Below are positions 5,053 to 10,218 of a DNA stretch of 10,218 bases, one piece after another. Position numbers and translations under genes: made by a program. Origin of the DNA: Candidatus Methanosuratincola petrocarbonis (ex Vanwonterghem et al. 2016). Lineage in GTDB: Archaea > Thermoproteota > Methanomethylicia > Methanomethylicales > Methanomethylicaceae. Location: assembly GCA_001717015.1 (NCBI GenBank), contig MAGV01000078.1, forward strand, positions 7,895 to 18,112. The letters are read 5' to 3'. Position 1 is the stretch's first letter; every line of letters begins with the position of its first letter. The notes under the pieces were generated by a model. It was not told the origin of the DNA, ran no database searches, and saw only the letters and a list, made by a program, of their open reading frames with translations.

Positions 5053-7107
5053 GTGGCTCATCACCTACTCGTATGCGAGAAGCCGAGCGCTGCTAGGAAG
5101 ATAGCGTATGCGCTAGGCGGAAGGGGCGTAGGCAGGATCGGGAGGGGCGTACCATTCTACCGGTTCCAGAAGGGCGCCGACATTATCACAGTGGTATCCG
5201 CTCTAGGGCACCTCTATAGCCCAGTTCAGCAAGGCAAGGGCTGGAGCTTTCCCGTCTTCAACCTTGTCTGGAAGCCCGCCGCCGGAGGGCGAGCGAAGCG
5301 ATTCCTAGAGGAGATAGCAAGGCTAGCGAAGGAGGCGGACTCGTTCATTAGTGCCTGCGATTACGACACCGAGGGAAGCCTGATAGCTTTCATGATACTT
5401 AGGAATGCGTGTGGCGGGGCAGATGCCAATGCAAGGCGGATGAAGTTCTCATCCCTCACGAGGGACGAGCTCTTGAGGGCATATGAGAACGCCTCTGAGC
5501 TCGACATGCCGGTCATAAATGCAGGGAAGGCCAGGCATGAGATCGACTGGATCTTTGGTGTGAACGTCTCGAGGGCCATTATGGACGCCTACAGCTGCAA
5601 CACAGGAAGTTTCGAGGTGCTCAGCGCAGGCAGGGTCCAGAGCCCTACGTTGGACGCGCTGTGTAGGAGGGAGGACGAGATAGATCTCCACGTCCCAGAC
5701 CCCTACTGGGCTGCCGGGGCGGAGATCAGGTTTCTATCCAGCGGAGAGGCAGCAGAGGCGGAGTACTCCAAGAACCCGATATTGAGGAAAGGGGAGGGGG
5801 AAGCTCTGAGGCTCAGGTGCGATGGGTCTCCGGGAACCGTGCGACATGTCGAGGAGGGCGAATTGACCATCCCTGCACCGCACCCGTTCGATCTCGGGGA
5901 ACTCCAGAGCGAGGCATACAGGGTCTTTGGGCTCCAGCCCTGGAGAACCCAGAAGGTGGCAGAGGGGCTGTACCTGGAGGGGCTGATATCCTACCCAAGG
6001 ACGTCAAGCCAGCAGCTGCCCCCCTCGATAGGGTTCAGGGGTATCCTCACGAAGCTAGGAACGAATGAGGCATACAAGGAGAGCGTAAGCGGCATACTCA
6101 ATTATGCAGATTCCGGGAGGGGGCTTTGGCCTAGGCAGGGCAAGAAGTCCGATCCCGCCCATCCGGCTATTCACCCTACAGGCATCAAGCCGAATAGGCT
6201 TGGTGCAGATGCCAGAAAAGTCTATGACCTGATAGTAAAACGGTTTATCTCAACATTCGGACCGCCTGCCCGGAAATCATTGAGGTCCATAGAGGTCGAG
6301 CTGGAACAAGGCGATGTCTTCACGATCGAGGCAGAAGCAGTCTCTGATCCCGGATGGATGAAGCACTACGCGCCCTATGTGAAGATCAGCAGTTCTAGGC
6401 TGCCGGAGGCGAAGGAGGGGGAGGCGGCGAGGGCGGAGAATGTGTGGGTCGAAGAGAGGTTCACCGATCCTCCCCCCAGGTTCAATCAGAGCAGCCTGAT
6501 CAAATTCATGGAAAGGAACGGGTTGGGGACCAAGTCGACTCGCGCTGAGATAATAGGCACACTCTACAGGCGGGGGTATATCTCGGGAAGCAACATCCAC
6601 GTGACGGAACTAGGTCGCGGGGTAATTGAGATGCTGAGGAAGCGCTTCCCCGATCTGGTGTCGATAGGACTGACAAGGGATCTCGAGGAGAGGATGGCGG
6701 GGATAGAGGAAGGCAGAGAGGAATACTCAGCCGTACTCATAAGAGGGGCAGAGGCAATCAAGGGAGCTTTCGAATGCATGATCTCCGAGTTTGAGGCTGC
6801 AGGTGCAGAGGTCACCAGCCTCGTGGACGGACTAAGGGATCAGGGGAAAATCGGCGCCTGCCCCTCCTGCAAAAATGGGGAGCTCAGGGTTATCCGTTCA
6901 AGGAAGACCGGCAAGAGGTTCGTGGGCTGTTCGAACTACGGCGCAGGTTGCAGCTTCTCGGCACCCCTGCCCCAGAGGGGGACCATAAAGCCCTCAGGGG
7001 AAACGTGCAGGGCGTGCGGCTATCCCACCATGTTAGTAATTGGGGGCTGGACCAAGCCCTGGAGAGTGTGCCTGAACCCGGAGTGCCCAGCGAGGGTGAG
7101 AAGATGA
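5053..7107 (+). CDS. topA: Type IA DNA topoisomerase (topoisomerase I/III-like)
   Basis: The 684-residue enzyme relaxes negatively supercoiled DNA by cutting one strand and passing the other through. Domains in order: an N-terminal Toprim domain with the catalytic glutamate motif CEKPS (8-12, Glu9) and the metal-binding DYDTEG (103-108); the LSAGRVQSPTL block (190-200); the active-site tyrosine Tyr314 in LISYPRTSS (311-319); AHPAIHPTG (369-377); and GLGTKSTRAEIIGTLYRRGYI (490-510). Two C-terminal zinc fingers follow: C603/C606/C626/C633 and C652/C655/C673/C678. All catalytic elements are intact. The GTG start was chosen because the Toprim strand HLLVCEKPS begins three codons later and the TATA-like element lies about 26 bp upstream, implying a leaderless mRNA. 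There is no clear Shine-Dalgarno sequence; the upstream stretch is GGGTC repeated. The stop overlaps the start of the next gene as ATGA. Telling TopoI from TopoIII would need a tree; no helicase domain (reverse gyrase) is present. Confidence 0.95.
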   Translation: MAHHLLVCEKPSAARKIAYALGGRGVGRIGRGVPFYRFQKGADIITVVSALGHLYSPVQQGKGWSFPVFNLVWKPAAGGRAKRFLEEIARLAKEADSFISACDYDTEGSLIAFMILRNACGGADANARRMKFSSLTRDELLRAYENASELDMPVINAGKARHEIDWIFGVNVSRAIMDAYSCNTGSFEVLSAGRVQSPTLDALCRREDEIDLHVPDPYWAAGAEIRFLSSGEAAEAEYSKNPILRKGEGEALRLRCDGSPGTVRHVEEGELTIPAPHPFDLGELQSEAYRVFGLQPWRTQKVAEGLYLEGLISYPRTSSQQLPPSIGFRGILTKLGTNEAYKESVSGILNYADSGRGLWPRQGKKSDPAHPAIHPTGIKPNRLGADARKVYDLIVKRFISTFGPPARKSLRSIEVELEQGDVFTIEAEAVSDPGWMKHYAPYVKISSSRLPEAKEGEAARAENVWVEERFTDPPPRFNQSSLIKFMERNGLGTKSTRAEIIGTLYRRGYISGSNIHVTELGRGVIEMLRKRFPDLVSIGLTRDLEERMAGIEEGREEYSAVLIRGAEAIKGAFECMISEFEAAGAEVTSLVDGLRDQGKIGACPSCKNGELRVIRSRKTGKRFVGCSNYGAGCSFSAPLPQRGTIKPSGETCRACGYPTMLVIGGWTKPWRVCLNPECPARVRR
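7092..7099 (+). promoter_or_regulatory. Ribosome binding site for the 75-residue protein
   Basis: GAGGGTGA inside the last topA codons, 4 nt before the ATG at 7104. This strong match fixes the start within the ATGA overlap and rules out the longer in-frame extension back into topA. Confidence 0.7.
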
Positions 7108-7331
7108 AGTGTAAGATTTGCGGAGGAGAATGGAGAAGCGATGGGGAATTGATGGAAGGGATATGCAACAGGCACGCCGAGGCGGAGAGGAGGCTGAAGG
7201 AACACTTCAAAGTCTGGGCTGAGCGGACAGGGATCGAATGGTACGAGTATCTCGAGGCGATTGTTAAGAACGAAAGGACAGGAAAGCTGGTGAAGGAGGC
7301 AGCTATTTACTTGCTCCGGAATGAACTATAG
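7104..7331 (+). CDS. Small CCCH zinc-binding protein downstream of topA, function unknown
   Basis: The 75-residue product has a putative zinc site at its N-terminus, C3-x2-C6 and C21-x2-H24, followed by a charged, helical region. That region includes AEAERRLKEHFKVWAERTGIEW (25-46) and ends KLVKEAAIYLLRNEL, suggesting a knuckle on a helical hairpin. I recall similar short proteins as conserved but uncharacterised in Thermoproteota; this is memory, not a search. It starts in the 4-nt ATGA overlap with the topA stop and has a strong ribosome binding site, so it is almost certainly translated from the topA mRNA and may assist or regulate topoisomerase or another DNA/RNA process. Its last 29 nt overlap the 3' end of argH on the other strand, both stops being read through the same duplex. 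The alternative that it is a chance open frame is unlikely given the coupling and the ordered Cys/His motif. Confidence 0.8.
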   Translation: MKCKICGGEWRSDGELMEGICNRHAEAERRLKEHFKVWAERTGIEWYEYLEAIVKNERTGKLVKEAAIYLLRNEL

Positions 7332-8793
7332 CCGCAATCTCCCTCATCATCTCGTGCCTGGCCTTGTCTATCTTTTGGCGGATCGACGCTACAGCTTTTA
7401 CCTCCTCTTCCAGGGATCGCACCCTTTCACCTATCATCCTTTGTGCTTCGGCGTAAGAAGGACCGCCGCGCACATTCCTCACATTGACATTCATCACCGG
7501 CGAGACCGCGCGCTCGATGGATTCCTTAGGCAGTTCGATGCCAGACTCTGCGGATATTGTTGCCCGCAGGCGCTCTGGATCGACCTCAGAAAGGGAAAGG
7601 CCCTCTGAAGAGAGTGCCTTGACAAGGGATCCTACAACATGGTGAGCCTTACGGAACGGCAGTCCGCCTTCCCTGACAAGCACGTCTGCAAGCTCGGTGG
7701 CCACCGACGAACCCTTATGCAGCGAAGCATTGATCCGGGTCTCGTTGAACCTCACTTTGCTCACAAAGTCCGCAAGGACCTTCAGGGAGAGGGCTGTCGA
7801 CTCGCAGGCATCCCAGAGGTGCGGGGTAAGCTCCTGCATGTCCAAGTTGTATGTCAGGGGCAGAGCCTTCATTATGGATACGATAGAGACCAAATCCCCC
7901 AAGACCGCGCCACTTTTAGCCCGGACAATTTCTAGGGTGACGGGGTTCTTCTTCTGGGGCATGATGCTGCTCGTGGATGCGTGATCGTCTGGGATCTCGA
8001 TGTAGCCGAATTCCGACGAGGACCAAACAATCATCTCCTCTGCAAATCTGCTTAAGTCTACCATCAGGATCGCAAGTGACGACACGACCTCGATGGCGAA
8101 ATCCCTGGAGGCCACGGCATCCATAGTGTTCTCCAGCAACCCCTCGAACCCAAGATATCCTGCCACCTTAGACCTGTCAATGTTGAACCCAGTACCTGCT
8201 AGGGCAGCGGCGCCCATGGGGCAGAGGTTGACCCTGGGGTATGAGCCGATCAGCCTGTCGAAGCTCCTCCTGATCGAGTCGTGGTGGGCAAGGAGCCAGT
8301 GTGCGATCGTAACCGGCTGGGCATGCTGGAGGTGCGTGTACCCAGGCACGACAGTTCTGCCTTCGGGCGACGCGGCCCTTTGGAGCAGCGACTGCTGGAG
8401 CGAGATGAGCCCGTCGCAGATCTCAATGATGAAAGCCCTCAGGCGCATCCTTATTGCTGTCGCCACCTGATCGTTTCGGCTCTTGCCTGTGTGCATCTTC
8501 CCGCCCGTCTCCTGCCCGACAAGGCGCGTCACTTCCTCCTCAACGACCATGTGGATGTCCTCCATTTCGGGGGGGACGTGCTTCACCTTGCCTAAGAGGC
8601 TCTCGAGGGCTGAGAGGAGGGCGGCGGCTTCCCCCTTCCCAATGCATTTGGAGCTTGCCAGCGCTAGGATATGCGCCATGTTTATCTCGATCACGTCATC
8701 TGCTATGTAGTGGTCGTGCTCGGCAGAGGAGGTAAACCTCGCAACATCTCCGGTGAGATCCCCAGCAAGGCGCCCGCCACGGGTGATCTTCAA
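7303..8793 (-). CDS. argH: Argininosuccinate lyase
   Basis: The 496-residue enzyme splits argininosuccinate into arginine and fumarate, the last step of arginine synthesis, and works as a homotetramer in the cytoplasm. Fumarase/aspartase superfamily blocks are intact: HTGKSRNDQVAT (101-112), GYTHLQHAQP with the catalytic-region His154 (151-160), GTGFNIDR (200-207), and the signature TSSIMPQKKNP (274-284) carrying the mobile-loop catalytic serine (Ser275 or Ser276). The N-terminus (TRGGRLAGDLTGDVARFTSS) matches archaeal and bacterial ArgH. The start is TTG. It is supported by GGAGGA 7 nt upstream and by the conserved GGR appearing six codons later. It lies 19 nt after argG on the same strand and is surely co-transcribed with it. 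At the 3' end it overlaps the small zinc-protein gene by 29 bp, tail to tail, with no T-run terminator visible in the overlap. Confidence 0.97.
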   Translation of the reverse strand: MKITRGGRLAGDLTGDVARFTSSAEHDHYIADDVIEINMAHILALASSKCIGKGEAAALLSALESLLGKVKHVPPEMEDIHMVVEEEVTRLVGQETGGKMHTGKSRNDQVATAIRMRLRAFIIEICDGLISLQQSLLQRAASPEGRTVVPGYTHLQHAQPVTIAHWLLAHHDSIRRSFDRLIGSYPRVNLCPMGAAALAGTGFNIDRSKVAGYLGFEGLLENTMDAVASRDFAIEVVSSLAILMVDLSRFAEEMIVWSSSEFGYIEIPDDHASTSSIMPQKKNPVTLEIVRAKSGAVLGDLVSIVSIMKALPLTYNLDMQELTPHLWDACESTALSLKVLADFVSKVRFNETRINASLHKGSSVATELADVLVREGGLPFRKAHHVVGSLVKALSSEGLSLSEVDPERLRATISAESGIELPKESIERAVSPVMNVNVRNVRGGPSYAEAQRMIGERVRSLEEEVKAVASIRQKIDKARHEMMREIAAIVHSGASK

Positions 8794-8800
8794 GGCAGGT

Positions 8801-8806
8801 TCCTCC
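8801..8806 (-). promoter_or_regulatory. Ribosome binding site of argH
   Basis: GGAGGA on the minus strand in the 19-nt argG-argH gap, 7 nt before the TTG start. It is the main reason for accepting TTG as the initiation codon. Confidence 0.7.
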
Positions 8807-8812
8807 AGGATC

Positions 8813-10009
8813 TCAGCGCCCAGACATGATCTTCTTTGCTACTACCGTGGGCAGGCCCCAGAGCTCGACGAAGCCCTTCGAGAGGGACTGGTCGAAGGTG
8901 GACGAGGAGTCGTAGGTGGCTGTCTTGAAGTCGTAGACCGAGTTGGGGGATTCCCTGCCCGTAACGATCATTGAGCCCTTGTAGAGCTTGATCTTGACCT
9001 TCCCGTCAAGGCGCTCGTTTGCCTTGTTGACGAAGGCATCGAGCTCCTCCCTCAGGGGGTCGTCCCAGAAGCCCGCATAGACCATAAAAGTCCACTGCTC
9101 GTCGACCAACCTCTTGAAGCTGAGCTCGTGCCTGTTAAGCACCAGCTTCTCGAGGTCTTTGTGCGCCTCCAGTATCGTGAGGGCAGCAGGGCACTCATAG
9201 GTCTCGCGTGACTTTATGCCCACGATCCGGTCCTCCATATGGTCGATCCTGCCCACTCCATTCTCGCCGGCAACCTTGTTCAGCCTCCTCACCAACTCGA
9301 CGGGCGGGTACTCCTTCCCATCGATCTGGACTGGGACGCCGTTCCTGAACCCCAGCTCGATGACAGTCGGCTGGTCGGGGGCGCGCTCCGGCTGGGTCGT
9401 CCACTCCCAACCGTCCTCCTCTGGGCTGTTCCAAGGATTCTCGAGCGGGCCGCTCTCGATTGATCTCCCCCAGAGGTTCTGATCAATGCTGTATTTCTTA
9501 GCTGCTCTTGAAACGGGGATGCCGTGCTTCATAGCGTACTCCACCTCCTGATCCCGGCTCATCCCCCACTCCCTGGTCGGGGCGAGTATCTTGAGGGTCG
9601 GGTCGAGCGCCCTGCACGAGATCTCAATCCTTAGCTGGTCGTTGCCCTTGCCTGTGCAGCCGTGGGCCACCGCGTCGCAGCCCTCCCTGTGCGCAATCTC
9701 TATCAGCTTCCTGGCTATCAGCGGCCTGCTGAGCGCCGTGGAGACCGGGTACTTCCCCTGGTACAGCCCGTTTGCCTTGACCGAAGGGAAGACGTATTCC
9801 CTTATGAACTCCTCCTTCGCGTCGACCGTGTAGTGGTTCTCTGCCCCCACCTTGAGTGCCTTCTCGCCAATCGCCCTGAAGTCTTCCTCCTGACCCACAT
9901 CGACCGTTACCGTGACGATCTTGGACCCGTACTTCTCAGAAAGCCACTTGATCGCCACAGAAGTGTCAAGGCCGCCCGAATAAGCCAACGCTATCTTCTT
10001 TATTTCCAT
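8813..10009 (-). CDS. argG: Argininosuccinate synthase
   Basis: The 398-residue enzyme condenses citrulline with aspartate, using ATP (to AMP and pyrophosphate), to give argininosuccinate. The PP-loop of N-type ATP pyrophosphatases is at the N-terminus, ALAYSGGLDTSVAIKWL (7-23). Next come the family blocks VTVDVGQEEDF (35-45), AHGCTGKGNDQLRIE (near 115-130), REWGMSRDQEVEYA (near 146-160) and the ENPWNSPEEDGWEWT segment. Length is normal for the family and no key residue is missing. The ATG sits 8 nt after a GGAAGG ribosome binding site (minus strand, 10018-10023), and a TATA-like promoter lies further upstream. It is the first gene of the argG-argH unit; other arginine genes (argB, argC, argF, carAB) are not in the window. 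Confidence 0.97.
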   Translation of the reverse strand: MEIKKIALAYSGGLDTSVAIKWLSEKYGSKIVTVTVDVGQEEDFRAIGEKALKVGAENHYTVDAKEEFIREYVFPSVKANGLYQGKYPVSTALSRPLIARKLIEIAHREGCDAVAHGCTGKGNDQLRIEISCRALDPTLKILAPTREWGMSRDQEVEYAMKHGIPVSRAAKKYSIDQNLWGRSIESGPLENPWNSPEEDGWEWTTQPERAPDQPTVIELGFRNGVPVQIDGKEYPPVELVRRLNKVAGENGVGRIDHMEDRIVGIKSRETYECPAALTILEAHKDLEKLVLNRHELSFKRLVDEQWTFMVYAGFWDDPLREELDAFVNKANERLDGKVKIKLYKGSMIVTGRESPNSVYDFKTATYDSSSTFDQSLSKGFVELWGLPTVVAKKIMSGR

Positions 10010-10060
10010 CCCAAAAACCTTCCAACCAATTAATTATGAACAAGCAGAAAGAAATTTCCT

Positions 10061-10076
10061 GAGTTTAAAAGCTTTT
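10061..10076 (-). promoter_or_regulatory. Promoter of argG-argH
   Basis: On the minus strand an A-rich BRE-like tract runs into AAAAGCTTTTAAACTC, with TTTTAAA (10064-10070) as the probable TATA core. A start about 26 nt downstream (near 10041) gives a leader of roughly 32 nt. An AATTAATT palindrome (10028-10035) falls in that leader just after the predicted start and could bind a regulator; this last point is speculation. Confidence 0.55.
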
Positions 10077-10077
10077 T

Positions 10078-10218
10078 CTATTCTCCTTCAGCACTTTCAA
10101 ACTGCTTGAGGAGCGCCTTGGATACGGGTAAGCCTTGCATGTTCATTCTCGTTACGGATGCATCCCGGATCAGGGAGTGTGAAGTCTCCGAAGTACCCGT
10201 ACGCCCTGGCTCTGCACC
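10078..10218 (-). CDS. Possible C-terminal end of an unidentified protein (uncertain)
   Basis: The minus strand is open from the window edge to TAG at 10078-10080, giving 46 residues ending [19 protein letters not shown]. The segment looks helical and protein-like but matches nothing I recognise. A second minus frame is open for 39 residues to TGA at 10097, and a plus-strand frame with ATG at 10139 is open to the window edge. Codon use does not separate them. If the first frame is right, the gene ends directly before the argG promoter. The stretch is too short to decide, and it may be non-coding. Confidence 0.22.
   Translation of the reverse strand, partial: GAEPGRTGTSETSHSLIRDASVTRMNMQGLPVSKALLKQFESAEGE

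Noticed and set aside
4999..5064. N-terminal extension of the membrane protein (start MMSHTARP)
   Set aside because: It would run through the A/T-rich promoter and overlap the topA start by 12 nt; the added residues look like translated promoter sequence, and the ATG at 4998 fits a leaderless start.
6948..7103. N-terminal extension of the 75-residue protein into topA
   Set aside because: It lies wholly inside the topA zinc-finger coding sequence in another frame, whereas the ATG at 7104 has a strong ribosome binding site and puts the Cys motif at the N-terminus.
1..10218. Mobile elements, CRISPR arrays, rRNA, tRNA, integration sites
   Set aside because: No transposase or integrase, spaced direct repeats, terminal inverted repeats or recognisable structural RNA were seen on either strand.

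Overview
The window looks like archaeal chromosome. The core promoters are TATA/BRE-like, the ribosome binding sites are GGTGA or GGAGG, GTG and TTG starts occur, arginine is coded mostly by AGG/AGA, and the gene families (COG3199 kinase, archaeal-style type IA topoisomerase, small zinc ribbons) are archaeal in character. It is fairly GC-rich. My low-confidence guess is a Thermoproteota/TACK-type lineage such as Bathyarchaeia or Methanomethylicia. I cannot place it more firmly without a phylogeny.

Layout. Positions 1-2529 (+) hold the C-terminal ~842 residues of isoleucyl-tRNA synthetase; its N-terminus lies before the window. A COG3199-type NAD-kinase-like gene follows on the same strand (2569-3696), probably in the same transcript. 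It converges on gcvH (3720-4127, -), with a small hairpin and a T-tract in the 23-bp gap. Further right on the minus strand is a two-gene unit, a two-helix membrane protein (4441-4998) overlapping a 68-residue zinc ribbon (4266-4472). A compact, near-symmetric promoter at about 5020-5035 separates it from topA (5053-7107, +), which overlaps a 75-residue CCCH-type small protein (7104-7331) by 4 nt. That small gene overlaps argH (7303-8793, -) tail to tail by 29 bp. argH is the downstream partner of argG (8813-10009, -), whose promoter is at about 10061-10076. The last ~140 bp hold no gene I can assign.

How the genes work together. argG and argH encode the last two steps of arginine synthesis (citrulline + aspartate to argininosuccinate, then to arginine + fumarate). 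IleRS, topoisomerase and the NAD-kinase-like protein are housekeeping. GcvH is a lipoyl carrier with no other glycine-cleavage gene in view. The two small zinc proteins and the membrane protein have no assigned function.

I see no mobile element, CRISPR array, tRNA, rRNA or clear pseudogene. The window is mainly a dense housekeeping region. What deserves a second look is the bidirectional, probably leaderless promoter at topA, the overlapping gene pairs, the uncharacterised small proteins, and a stem-loop between gcvH and the zinc-ribbon gene.
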